This document shows positions 8,216 through 16,271 of a stretch of DNA of 24,818 nucleotides, in pieces. A program made the position numbers and the translations under genes. The stretch is taken from the NCBI GenBank assembly GCA_900545215.1, contig UQXW01000034.1:1-24818 (forward strand), written 5' to 3'. Origin of the DNA: an uncultured Bacteroidota bacterium. Lineage in GTDB: Bacteria > Bacteroidota > Bacteroidia > Bacteroidales > P3. Position 1 is the stretch's first letter. Each line of letters starts with the position of its first letter. The notes beneath the pieces are model-generated. The model worked only from the letters and a program-made list of their open reading frames with translations. It made no database searches and was not told where the DNA came from.

Positions 8216-8301
8216 AAGCAGAACCGCCAGGAAATATAACAGAAACAGATCCGAATAACCGCCAATAATAAGATAGAACCGTGTTGTTTCTTTGTATTCA
8301 T
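8212..8301 (-). pseudogene. Displaced start of the T9SS protein signal peptide
   Basis: A 29-codon frame opens with MNTKKQHGSILLLAVI, a typical positively charged then hydrophobic signal-peptide start. It ends with a TGA (8214-8212) that overlaps the TTG where the long frame begins. The long frame is also hydrophobic here upstream of the TTG (YFLAVLLLNLLPFGLYSQ), but has no ATG, GTG or TTG before it. Gaining one base or losing two between 8300 and 8215 would join both parts into one signal peptide. Sequencing error, a true inactivating mutation or phase variation are all possible. Confidence 0.6.
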
Positions 8302-8354
8302 TGCTGTTTCGTTTTTATCGTTTAAGTTGACACTGCATTCGAGTGTTTTGTTTC

Positions 8355-10811
8355 TTATTTCAATTTGATTTGTGTTATTCCTTCTCCGCCTGCTTCAAGT
8401 CTTGCTGCCTTGAAACTCTCCACTTCGGGACATTCTTTCAAGTAATCCCTCAATACTGTTTTCAATATACCGTCGCCTTTGCCATGCAGTACAGATATTT
8501 CCGACTCTCCCAAGAGCCTTGCATTGTCTATTTGCTTTGCCAAGCGTTTCAAGGCTTCATCGGCTCTGCAACCTCTCAAATCTATTTGGTGAGCGAATTC
8601 GGCTCTTAAACGGTTTATGTCGTTCATTATACTGTATCGGCTTGGCGGAGTTACGGTCTTATTTTGTTTTTGTTGCTTCAAATAGATGTCCTTCCTCACT
8701 TTCCTCACTTGCGAAAGGGGCAAAGAAAGGCTTATGTTGCCGGAAAGAACATCTATTTTGTCCTTTCCCTTTTGCACTTTCTGCACTTCGGCATAGTTGT
8801 CATGACCGTTTATGAGAACGATGTCTCCTTTCGATATGTCGCTATTGTCGAAAGGTATGTGGGTTTTGGTTTCTTTCTCTTGTGAAGCTGCGTTTCTGAT
8901 TTCAGTCTCCAAATGTTCCATCTCGCTTCGGGCTTTCTCCGTCGTTTCTTTTATCTTCGCCCGTATTTTGTTCGTCTCCTGCTTTTCGGCTTTGACGGAA
9001 CGTATTTCCCTTATCGTCTCTTCTATTTGGCGATTGGCATCTTTAAGAATTTCTTTTGCTTGTTTCTTCGCTTCGTAGATTATTTCCTTTTCTCTGCCTT
9101 GAAGTTCGAGCTTCTTGCTTTTATATTGTTCTACAAGGGAGTCAAGTAATTCATCAGCGAGTTGCAATTCTTTTTCTTTGGCTTTAAGTTGCATTCTTTC
9201 TACTGCCAAAGTTTGCAAACTTTGTTCGAAATCCACAAAATCGTTGCCGACCTTCTTCCTTGCTGCTTCAATGATTTGATATGGCAAACCTATTGTATCG
9301 GCTATTTCAAAAGCAAAACTGCTACCGGGATTACCGATGGACAGACGATAAAGCGGCTTCAAGGCTTTCGTATCGAATAACATGGCTGCGTTGTTCATGC
9401 TTTCATATTTGTCGGCAAGGAGTTTGAGATTGGAATAATGCGTTGTTACTATCCCGAATGCTCCTTTCGAGTTAAGGTATTCCAATACCGCTTCGGCTAT
9501 TGCTCCTCCCGCATTGGGGTCTGTGCCGCTTCCGAACTCGTCTATAAGAAACAACGAACGCTCTCCCGCTTTCTCGCAAAGCCCTTTCATGGCAAGGAGA
9601 TGGGAACTGTACGTGCTTAAATCGTTTTCTATGCTTTGTTCATCTCCGATGTCGATGAAAATATCTTCAAACAAACCACATTCGCTTGTTTGCTTCATCG
9701 GCACCAACAAACCGCATTGCAACATATATTGTAACAGCCCTACCGTTTTCAAGCATACCGATTTACCTCCTGCATTCGGTCCCGAAATTATCAGGATACG
9801 TTTTTTCCTGTTAAGTTCTACCCTCAGAGGGATAATGTCTTTGCCGTTCCTTTTCAGGTTCTCCTCCAACAGCGGGTGTCGTGCCTCGAACCATGATATG
9901 ATAGGGTAATCGTTCATGACGGGTTTCCCTGCTCTTATCTTGTATGCATATTTTGCTTTTGCCCTTATGAAGTCCACTCTTGCCAAAAAACCGTATGCGG
10001 AAAGCAATGAGGGAATAAACGGTTGCAGAAAGTCGGTGAAGTCTTGTAAGATGGTGATTATCTCACGTCTTTCCTCAAATTCGAGCTTCTTTATCTCGTT
10101 ATTCAGTTCCACGACCTCGCTCGGTTCGATGTAAAGGGTTTGTCCGCTTGATGATTCGTCTACCACGAAGCCGTTTATCCGTCTTTTGTTTGAAGCGATG
10201 ACAGGTATGACTCCCTTTCCCTCCTTTATACAGAGTTCCGAATCGGCAGCCGCCCAACCCTCCTGCTTGGATAAGTTCAGCAACTTCCTGAGCCTTTTGC
10301 CGACTTCGTTTTCCATGCTTCTCTTCTTTGTCCTTATGACAAACAAAGCGTCGGAGGCGTTATCGAGTATTTCTCCCTCGGAAGAGAGCAAGGCTTTGCA
10401 GCGTGCCGTTATCTGTTTCTCCACATCAATTCCTTCACACAGACTTCGCAATAAGGGATAGGCCGCTGCAGAATTTTCTTCCGTGAAAAAATCCAAGCAA
10501 TCCTCTATCGTTTTCAGGCTTTTCCATAATCGGAACATGGCTTCGACGGAAATGAAAGAGCCTTTGATTCGCAGACGTTTCAATTCCTCTCCCATATCGA
10601 AGTAATCCTCCATGGGAAAAGCCTTGTTTGAAAGCAATATGGAGAGGAATTCATCTGTCAGGGTCAACTCTCTATCCACCTCGGCAAGCGAACGCATGAA
10701 CCGAATACCATCGACAAGCCTTTCCCCCGCAGGAGAAAGACAGAATTCTTTCACGCCTTGCAATATCTGCTCAAAGCCCGATTTACGTTCCAAGAAAGTG
10801 TTCCTTCTCAT
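8355..10811 (-). CDS. mutS2: MutS2 family ATPase/endonuclease
   Basis: 818 residues, near the usual MutS2 length. MutS2 binds branched nucleic acid and, through its Smr domain, cuts it; in other bacteria it suppresses recombination or rescues collided ribosomes. Seen: MutS core and clamp about 1-320, Walker A GPNAGGKS (344-351), Walker B LFLIDE with the following FGSGTDP (420-432), a signature His in VTTHYS (about 456), a long Lys/Glu-rich coiled coil about 510-640, a KOW-like linker (SKGDIVLINGHDNYAEVQ) and a C-terminal Smr domain with IDLRG and LHGKGDG motifs. It lacks the mismatch-recognition domain of MutS. It starts 40 nt after the tyrS stop, suggesting co-transcription with tyrS. Confidence 0.96.
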   Translation of the reverse strand: MRRNTFLERKSGFEQILQGVKEFCLSPAGERLVDGIRFMRSLAEVDRELTLTDEFLSILLSNKAFPMEDYFDMGEELKRLRIKGSFISVEAMFRLWKSLKTIEDCLDFFTEENSAAAYPLLRSLCEGIDVEKQITARCKALLSSEGEILDNASDALFVIRTKKRSMENEVGKRLRKLLNLSKQEGWAAADSELCIKEGKGVIPVIASNKRRINGFVVDESSSGQTLYIEPSEVVELNNEIKKLEFEERREIITILQDFTDFLQPFIPSLLSAYGFLARVDFIRAKAKYAYKIRAGKPVMNDYPIISWFEARHPLLEENLKRNGKDIIPLRVELNRKKRILIISGPNAGGKSVCLKTVGLLQYMLQCGLLVPMKQTSECGLFEDIFIDIGDEQSIENDLSTYSSHLLAMKGLCEKAGERSLFLIDEFGSGTDPNAGGAIAEAVLEYLNSKGAFGIVTTHYSNLKLLADKYESMNNAAMLFDTKALKPLYRLSIGNPGSSFAFEIADTIGLPYQIIEAARKKVGNDFVDFEQSLQTLAVERMQLKAKEKELQLADELLDSLVEQYKSKKLELQGREKEIIYEAKKQAKEILKDANRQIEETIREIRSVKAEKQETNKIRAKIKETTEKARSEMEHLETEIRNAASQEKETKTHIPFDNSDISKGDIVLINGHDNYAEVQKVQKGKDKIDVLSGNISLSLPLSQVRKVRKDIYLKQQKQNKTVTPPSRYSIMNDINRLRAEFAHQIDLRGCRADEALKRLAKQIDNARLLGESEISVLHGKGDGILKTVLRDYLKECPEVESFKAARLEAGGEGITQIKLK

Positions 10812-10851
10812 TTCCGAAACAGAAAGAAATTCGTCGATTCAATGAATGAGA

Positions 10852-12132
10852 TTAAACCGCACGGATTATAAAGTAGGTCTTCTTGCCTTTTTGTACCAAT
10901 ATATATTGGTTGTTGAGCAAGCAATCTGCCGAACTTACGAAGTCCTCGTTCACTTTCTCTTTGTTTATGCTTATGGCATTTTCTTTCAAACTGCGTCTTG
11001 CTTCTCCTTTTGAAGATAGAATTTGAGCCTTATCTGTCAAAAGTTCGACTATGTTCACTCCTGCTTCGATTTCGTTGCGGTTTACTTCAAAAGTTGGCAC
11101 ACCCTCAAAAACAGACAAGAATGTCGCAACGTCCAAATGTTCGAGATTTTCCTTCGTACCTTTTCCGAACAGGATTTCAGAAGCTCCGATTGCTGCTTGT
11201 AAGGCTTTCTCTCCGTGAACCCTTGTCGTGATGTCTTTCGCAAGAGTTTTTTGAAGCAAACGAAGATGCGGTTGTCTGTCATGTTCGGCCTCCAAAGCTT
11301 CGATTTCTTCTTTGCCCATAAAGGTAAAAATCCTGATGAAGCGTTTTGCATCCTCATCGGAGGTATTCAACCAGAACTGATAGAAAGCGTATGGAGATGT
11401 TTTCTCAGCATCCAACCACACATTGCCTTTTTCCGTCTTTCCGAACTTCTTTCCATCGGCTTTCGTTATCAAAGGACAAGTCAAAGCAAAGGCTTCGCCG
11501 GACGTCGTCTTCCTTATCAACTCTGTTCCGCTCGTTATGTTTCCCCATTGGTCGCTACCGCCCATTTGCAATCGGCAACCGTAGTTCTCATATAAGTATT
11601 TATAATCGTAAGCCTGCAACAGCTGGTAAGAAAACTCGGTGAACGACAACCCGCTCTCTATTCTTTTCTTCACGCTGTCCTTGCTCATCATGTAGTTAAC
11701 CGTTATATGCTTGCCGACCTCCCGTATGAAATCGAGGAAAGACCAACCTGCATTCCATTCGTAGTTGTTCAGCATCAATGCTCCGTTTTCGCAGCCTTCG
11801 TCAAAGTTCATGAATTTGGATAATTGAGCTTTTATGCACTCCTGATTGTGCTTTATTTGTTCCAAACTCAACAATTTTCTTTCCTCGCTCTTGAAAGACG
11901 GGTCTCCGATCATGCCGGTAGCTCCTCCGACAACAACAATCGGACGGTGTCCGCACTTTTGAAAATGCGTCAACATCATTACGCCTACCAAATGTCCTAT
12001 GTGCAGACTGTCTGCCGTAGGATCGATACCGAGATAACCCACCGTCATGCCTTCATTCAACTTTTCCTCTGTACCGGGCATGACATCATGAATCATTCTC
12101 CGCCAACGCAATTCTTCTACGAAATTTCTCAT
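10852..12132 (-). CDS. tyrS: Tyrosyl-tRNA synthetase
   Basis: 426 residues from the ATG at 12132. The frame stays open upstream to 12228, but that extension overlaps the glycosyltransferase gene by 64 bases and is not conserved-looking; MRNFVEELRWRRM is the usual family start. Class I aminoacyl-tRNA synthetase that charges tRNA-Tyr. Visible: LGIDPTADSLHIGH with the HIGH motif at 44-47, tyrosine-pocket motifs (YDYKYLYENYGCRLQMGGSDQWGN, partly shown here as two adjacent blocks YDYKYL and MGGSDQWGN), the KMSKS-equivalent KFGKT at 229-233, and a C-terminal S4-like RNA-binding domain (about 350-426). It lies 32 nt after the glycosyltransferase stop and 40 nt before mutS2, in a tight same-strand series. 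Confidence 0.97.
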   Translation of the reverse strand: MRNFVEELRWRRMIHDVMPGTEEKLNEGMTVGYLGIDPTADSLHIGHLVGVMMLTHFQKCGHRPIVVVGGATGMIGDPSFKSEERKLLSLEQIKHNQECIKAQLSKFMNFDEGCENGALMLNNYEWNAGWSFLDFIREVGKHITVNYMMSKDSVKKRIESGLSFTEFSYQLLQAYDYKYLYENYGCRLQMGGSDQWGNITSGTELIRKTTSGEAFALTCPLITKADGKKFGKTEKGNVWLDAEKTSPYAFYQFWLNTSDEDAKRFIRIFTFMGKEEIEALEAEHDRQPHLRLLQKTLAKDITTRVHGEKALQAAIGASEILFGKGTKENLEHLDVATFLSVFEGVPTFEVNRNEIEAGVNIVELLTDKAQILSSKGEARRSLKENAISINKEKVNEDFVSSADCLLNNQYILVQKGKKTYFIIRAV

Positions 12133-12164
12133 ATTCTGTTTCTCCGATATTTCAAAATCAAATT

Positions 12165-13037
12165 CTATTTCAATAGTTTGTAATTCCTGTATTCGCCTAC
12201 TCTCCAACCCGTATGCTTTTCTATCCAATTAAGCAACTTCGCCTTGAAGCCGAAATTCTTTTTTGTCGGGTCGAAATCGAACTGCCAGTTGATGCTTTCT
12301 ATTCTTCTCCGCATGACTTCGGGGTGTGAACCTTTGAAAATGTCCAACGCATCTATGGAAGAATAATCGAATTCGTCGCTCTTTGCCACATTTTCTTCCA
12401 TCCATCGGTCGTCATGCCAAAGTTTATTGAAATTCTTCTGCTTTTCCTGTTGCTTGAAAGGCGACTTGACCCAACCGTAATGATATACCCATGCATCGAT
12501 TTGCTTTACTCTCAATTTCCTGCCATCGATTCTGAAACCCTGAGCGTCTCTGTAAGAACGGATGTTCTTGTTTGCACGAACCACTCTTATTTCTTTCCTG
12601 TACCAACGCCTCGAAGCTCCGACGTAATCATAAGAACCGTAAAAATGAGTGTAGTTGAACAAAAGGCCTTCGACCTCTTTGTCGTCTTTATAATCGAGCA
12701 TGGCTTGCTTTATCACAGGAAGATATTTCTCATGAACCACCTCATCACCCTGAATATAGAAAGCCCAATCCGATGAATCATCTATGGCATCGAACGCTTT
12801 GTTGGTTTCATCTGCCAACACCTTTCCTCCTTCACGCAGACTCTCGTCCCAAACCGTATCGATAATCCTTATTTTATCCGAACCTATGCTTTCAATCAAT
12901 TCTCTCGTTCCATCGTTGCAATCTCCGACCGCAATGACGAACTCATCGCAAATCGGAAGAATGGAAGTTATGGATTCCACTATGGGATAATCATATTTGA
13001 TTGCATTCTTTACGAATGAAAAACCTGTTACTTTCAT
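12165..13037 (-). CDS. Glycosyltransferase, GT2-like (GT-A fold)
   Basis: 290 residues from the ATG at 13037; a TTG four codons upstream extends the frame but lies inside the -7 promoter box, so it is rejected. No signal peptide or membrane helix. The N-terminal half shows a GT-A pattern: FSFVKNAIKYDYPIVESI, then DEFVIAVGDCNDGT, and a nucleotide/metal region around AFYIQGDEVVHE, where the usual DxD is replaced by GDE. The C-terminal half is basic and aromatic (SRRWYRKEIRVVR, WVYHYGWVKSP). This probably adds a sugar to a surface glycan; donor and acceptor are unknown. It is divergent from the flippase and heads the tyrS-mutS2 series. Confidence 0.82.
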   Translation of the reverse strand: MKVTGFSFVKNAIKYDYPIVESITSILPICDEFVIAVGDCNDGTRELIESIGSDKIRIIDTVWDESLREGGKVLADETNKAFDAIDDSSDWAFYIQGDEVVHEKYLPVIKQAMLDYKDDKEVEGLLFNYTHFYGSYDYVGASRRWYRKEIRVVRANKNIRSYRDAQGFRIDGRKLRVKQIDAWVYHYGWVKSPFKQQEKQKNFNKLWHDDRWMEENVAKSDEFDYSSIDALDIFKGSHPEVMRRRIESINWQFDFDPTKKNFGFKAKLLNWIEKHTGWRVGEYRNYKLLK

Positions 13038-13046
13038 ATTACCCTG

Positions 13047-13054
13047 CAAAGGTA
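13047..13054 (-). promoter_or_regulatory. Putative -7 box (TACCTTTG) for glycosyltransferase-tyrS series
   Basis: TACCTTTG followed by C on the minus strand, a full match to TAnnTTTG. It ends only 9 nt before the glycosyltransferase ATG at 13037, so a transcript made from it would have a leader of just a few bases. No TTTG at -33. Confidence 0.5.
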
Positions 13055-13107
13055 CGATATTTTCGCCTCTTTCATTCTCGTTCCCGTGGTATGTATGCTT
13101 TTTTTTC

Positions 13108-13115
13108 TACCTTTG
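13108..13115 (+). promoter_or_regulatory. Putative -7 box (TACCTTTG) for the flippase
   Basis: Plus-strand TACCTTTG after a run of T, a full match to the -7 consensus, with no TTTG at -33. It is divergent from the minus-strand box 53 nt away, and would give the flippase mRNA a leader of about 235 nt. Confidence 0.45.
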
Positions 13116-13358
13116 TACGAAAAAGCGGGGATATGCGTCCTTGCTTTGCAAAAGCATATCTTGCAAAGAGGTTTGAAAATATTGATTAGAGACAATTTGA
13201 AAACCAATAAATCCGTAGGGAAGCCGGTAGCGATGTTGCCTGCCGTAATATCTATACCGTATGGCGGTGCAAGCAGGCATTATTGCGGTCATGAAATAAC
13301 CGCTTTCTTATATGCACGGCAACCAATCTATTATTCCAACCGATAAATCACAGAAAAC
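13116..13358 (+). other. Long leader upstream of the flippase
   Basis: About 240 bases between the putative promoter and the flippase ATG; the whole gene-free gap is 13038-13358. It contains TGCCTGC ... GCAGGCA 7-bp arms (13234-13240 with 13269-13275) and a small hairpin near 13141-13155. A 37-codon frame beginning with MLPAVISIPYGG at about 13231 and ending at 13346 is not recognisable. It could be a structured leader RNA or simply spacer. Confidence 0.3.
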
Positions 13359-14798
13359 ATGTCCGATATAAAGAAGTTGGCGGGACAAACCGCCGTTTAT
13401 GGCATTCCGACCATCATCGGAAGATTTTTGAACTATCTTTTGGTGCCTGTTTACACTTATACGCTTGCTCCCGAAAGCTACGGCATAGTGTCGGAGTTGT
13501 ATGCCTACGTCTCTTTCCTTATGATATTGCTTACATACGGTATGGAAACGGCTTTTTTCAGGTTTTCGCAGGATAAGGACAAAGGAAACAAGGTATATAA
13601 CACAGCAATGCTTTCTCTTTTCTGCACAACAGGCATTTTCCTTGTCGCAACGTTGCTCAACCTCGACGGTATAAGCAATCTGATGAGTTATTCCTCGCAC
13701 AAGAACTACATAACATATTTTCTTATCATCGTTTCTCTCGATGCCTTACGGGCTGTTCCGTATGCAAAACTTCGACATGAAAACAAGGCTGCCCGATTCG
13801 CTTTCATCAAAAGTATGGATATATTTTCCAATATAGGTTTCAACCTTTTGTTCTTTTTCGTCATAAAGCCAAAAGACCTTGTGATGTGTATCTTTCTGAG
13901 CAATATGTTCGCTTCTGCCATATCCGCTTTGCTTCTTCTGCCGCAGTATCTTCAATTCCGTTTCGATTTCGATTTGAAACTACTGAAATGCATGTTGCTT
14001 TACGGATTGCCGGTAATGATAGGAGGCTTTGCGGGAATGGTGAACGAGACCTTCGACCGCATAGCACTGAGACATCTCTCCCGTTGCCCGCAGGAAACGG
14101 CGGATTGCAATAATTGGATAATGGGACAAATCGGAATATACGGGGCATGCTACAAACTATCCATCATCATGAGCCTTTTCATTCAGGCATTCAAATTTGC
14201 AGCCGAACCTTTCTTCTTCTCGAAAATGAACAGAAGCGATGCGAAACAGACTTACGCAAAAGTCCTCAATGTATATACCCTTTTCCTTCTTACGGTCTTC
14301 CTCGGAGTTGTCGCCTATATGGATATACTGCAATACTTCGTCGGCGAACAATACCGCAGCGGCTTGAAAATCGTTCCTATATTGCTATTGGCAAATCTTT
14401 GCTTGGGTGTGTATTACAACCTCTCCGTTTGGTATAAGGTAAGCGACAAAACGATTTACGGAGCATATATTTCCATCATCGGAGCAATCATTACATTGGT
14501 CATGAATTACCTTTTGGTTCCGATATACGGCTACATCGGAGCGGCATGGACAACACTCCTTTGCTATGTAAGCATAATGGTGCTTTGTTATTTCACGGGA
14601 CAAAAATATTATCCGGTGAATTACCCCGTCAAACGCCTCATGCTATACACGCTCTTTGCCCTTTTGCTGTTCGGAATCATGCAAATGATAGGCACAAACG
14701 CAGGTATGGCAATAAGGCTTACAGCAAACACTCTGCTCCTTTCGGGCTTCATTTTCACAGCTTATCGTCTTGACGTTCGCAAACTGCTGAAAGCATAA
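13359..14798 (+). CDS. Polysaccharide flippase of the MOP superfamily (Wzx-like)
   Basis: 479 residues, almost entirely hydrophobic segments, consistent with 12 to 14 membrane helices. N-terminal LAGQTAVYGIPTIIGRFLNYLLVPVYT and SYGIVSELYAYVSFLMILLTYGMET (each quoted only as family-type blocks) are typical of Bacteroidota polysaccharide biosynthesis proteins of the MOP/MATE-like clan. Such proteins move lipid-linked oligosaccharides across the inner membrane before polymerisation or transfer. It is divergent from a glycosyltransferase and about 10.5 kb from the export/kinase genes, so it may serve the same or another surface glycan. Its end faces the amidase gene, with hairpin repeat copy B between them. 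Confidence 0.88.
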   Translation: MSDIKKLAGQTAVYGIPTIIGRFLNYLLVPVYTYTLAPESYGIVSELYAYVSFLMILLTYGMETAFFRFSQDKDKGNKVYNTAMLSLFCTTGIFLVATLLNLDGISNLMSYSSHKNYITYFLIIVSLDALRAVPYAKLRHENKAARFAFIKSMDIFSNIGFNLLFFFVIKPKDLVMCIFLSNMFASAISALLLLPQYLQFRFDFDLKLLKCMLLYGLPVMIGGFAGMVNETFDRIALRHLSRCPQETADCNNWIMGQIGIYGACYKLSIIMSLFIQAFKFAAEPFFFSKMNRSDAKQTYAKVLNVYTLFLLTVFLGVVAYMDILQYFVGEQYRSGLKIVPILLLANLCLGVYYNLSVWYKVSDKTIYGAYISIIGAIITLVMNYLLVPIYGYIGAAWTTLLCYVSIMVLCYFTGQKYYPVNYPVKRLMLYTLFALLLFGIMQMIGTNAGMAIRLTANTLLLSGFIFTAYRLDVRKLLKA

Positions 14799-14889
14799 AC
14801 GGTTTCTTGAAGCAATGATTGAAAACGGTAAATTTCAAGAACTTATCATCAAAAGCATGCAGTAAATCCCACAAACGTAAAACTACTGT

Positions 14890-14984
14890 CTTGCAACAGT
14901 TTGGCGAAACGCCGTTTCCAGAGATTAAAACGCCGATTTATTTCAATGAAACGCCGAAAGAATTTTTTCTTTCGGCGTTTCATT
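14890..14984. repeat. Dispersed GAAACGCCG hairpin repeat, copy B
   Basis: The block starts with CTTGCAACAGT (14890-14900), then the small palindrome GAAACGCCGTTTC (14906-14918), an AAAACGCCG unit, and finally a large hairpin at 14945-14984. The start aligns with copy C at the window end (CTTGCAAAGACAGT ... GCCGTTTCC), and the hairpin aligns with copy A. It lies between convergent genes. Confidence 0.7.
14945..14984. terminator. 18-bp perfect hairpin between convergent genes
   Basis: AATGAAACGCCGAAAGAA (14945-14962) pairs without mismatch with its reverse complement at 14967-14984 around a TTTT loop. It sits 146 nt after the flippase stop and 31 nt after the amidase stop, a position suited to a two-way terminator. 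There is no T-run after the stem on either strand, and it belongs to a repeat family, so the terminator role is inferred. Confidence 0.55.
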
Positions 14985-15015
14985 TCTGCATGACCATGTA
15001 TCAGCCGTGCCTGTT

Positions 15016-16095
15016 CTACTTCACGACTATGTTCTTTACGCTTTGTGTTCGAGCTTCGTCCAATGGCTCTGCTTTGAACTTCACTTTATCGAAGCGTATC
15101 GCTTTCAGGTCTATGCATCTCAGGTCGCTGTTATAAACGGTTCGGTAATAAATCCGCCTGTTCGACAAATCGCTTGCAATGGTAAACTGTGTCGCACTCG
15201 CCATCGGGGGAATTTCTTCCTTGTTAGAGAACTGCACTCCTATCGGAATGTCGAAATTGTTCAGTATATGAAAGGCTTGAAAAACCGTTTCTTCATTTGA
15301 TGCCAACAATGGTGCATTCGTCTGAAAGAAAGCGGCTCTTATGAAACGTGAAGGAGGTGTCATGTCTCCCGGAATGCCGAGCAACCCGCTGCCTGCCCCG
15401 AAAGCGTGAAGCGTAACACCGTTCATTTTTTTGCTCTCGGCAGAACCGGCAAAAAGATTGATGTAATTGTTCAGGTTTTTCAAATGCCAATCGAAACTTG
15501 GTGAGTTTGTCAATACTCCGAGTTCGTTATCATGGAATAGGACTTGCTTTCCTACTATTTCCATGACGATTTGCCTTCCCGATTCCTCGATTACACGCCA
15601 ATGCACGGTCGAACTGCGTCGGTCTATCGAGGCAATATGTATATCTTTCATTGCCGTTTTCACTTCATCTACCGTTTTGAAATTCGCAAGTATCCACGAG
15701 ACAAGTTGAAAGTCGCTTATCGTTTTGTTTTTCTTGGAACTGTCGTAATCTTCGTACTCACCGTAGTCTGGGAAATAGAAAAGACCTGCCGAAAGCCCCG
15801 CTTCGTTTATTCCTTCCATTACGAACTCCGCCTGTTCCACCGCCACGCCCGCGTAACCATAGCGTGAAGTGAATTCCATTCCCTCCTTCAAGCCATCGGG
15901 GAGGAAGGAACGTTGCGTATAACCCCTCGGCACAACGGTATATATACCTTTCAACGGAGTGTAAGCCCACTCTATCGTTCTGGCCGTTATTGTTTGTCCT
16001 TTCGTCGTTCGTAATGTTATGCCGGTGCAGGCTTCTGCTCTGCCGAATGCAAGAACAGAGGTTGCGAAAAGCATGAATAATACTGTTTTTTTCAT
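15016..16095 (-). CDS. Secreted penicillin V acylase/bile salt hydrolase-like amidase (Ntn hydrolase)
   Basis: 359 residues. A signal peptide (MKKTVLFMLFATSVLAFGRA) ends just before C23, so cleavage after EA would expose the N-terminal nucleophile cysteine. Counting from C23 as residue 1, the expected residues of Bacillus penicillin V acylase fall in place: R17 (R39), N175 (N197 in LTNSPS) and R228 (R250 in PPSRF). Position 20 is Glu (E42 in ARTIEW) where that enzyme has Asp. Other family blocks: EGINEAGLSAGLFYF and FGAGSGLLGIPGDMT. The family cuts amide bonds of conjugated bile salts, penicillin V or acyl-homoserine lactones; the true substrate here is not decided by sequence. Periplasmic or exported, single-gene unit, divergent from the nitroreductase. 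Confidence 0.9.
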   Translation of the reverse strand: MKKTVLFMLFATSVLAFGRAEACTGITLRTTKGQTITARTIEWAYTPLKGIYTVVPRGYTQRSFLPDGLKEGMEFTSRYGYAGVAVEQAEFVMEGINEAGLSAGLFYFPDYGEYEDYDSSKKNKTISDFQLVSWILANFKTVDEVKTAMKDIHIASIDRRSSTVHWRVIEESGRQIVMEIVGKQVLFHDNELGVLTNSPSFDWHLKNLNNYINLFAGSAESKKMNGVTLHAFGAGSGLLGIPGDMTPPSRFIRAAFFQTNAPLLASNEETVFQAFHILNNFDIPIGVQFSNKEEIPPMASATQFTIASDLSNRRIYYRTVYNSDLRCIDLKAIRFDKVKFKAEPLDEARTQSVKNIVVK

Positions 16096-16121
16096 TGATG
16101 AATAATTTTAATGATACAATG

Positions 16122-16151
16122 ACGGAACATTATTTCGTGAAGTCGTTCCGT
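16122..16151. promoter_or_regulatory. Operator-like dyad in the amidase/nitroreductase gap
   Basis: ACGGAAC (16122-16128) and GTTCCGT (16145-16151) form a 7-bp dyad with a 16-nt spacer, 27 nt ahead of the amidase ATG. It could be a repressor site or a 5' UTR hairpin. No regulator gene is nearby. Confidence 0.25.
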
Positions 16152-16219
16152 TTACTCATATTAAACACTCGAACGCTTTGTTTGTTCTTACTCTGCAAGG
16201 CACTTTAGTACTTTATTCG

Positions 16220-16227
16220 TATTTTTG
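16220..16227 (+). promoter_or_regulatory. Putative -7 box (TATTTTTG) for nitroreductase-mmcQ
   Basis: TATTTTTG followed by C, fitting TAnnTTTG, 44 nt before the nitroreductase ATG. No TTTG at the -33 position. Confidence 0.45.
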
Positions 16228-16257
16228 CATTTGCAACAAGCATTAAGGACACAAAAG

Positions 16258-16264
16258 AAAGGAG
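16258..16264 (+). promoter_or_regulatory. Shine-Dalgarno AAAGGAG before the nitroreductase
   Basis: AAAGGAG, 7 nt before the ATG at 16272, is a near-ideal Shine-Dalgarno sequence. Most genes in this window have none, as usual for Bacteroidota. It fixes the start codon and makes this gene stand out. Confidence 0.6.
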
Positions 16265-16271
16265 AATAATC

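Noticed and set aside
12133..12228. N-terminal extension of tyrS
   Set aside because: It overlaps the glycosyltransferase gene and the family starts at MRNFVEELRWRR.
13038..13049. TTG start giving the glycosyltransferase an MQGN extension
   Set aside because: The TTG is part of the TACCTTTG promoter box; the ATG at 13037 is the natural start.
13086..13346. 86-codon plus-strand frame ahead of the flippase
   Set aside because: Its ATG lies upstream of the predicted -7 box and the peptide matches nothing known; kept only as a leader-region remark.
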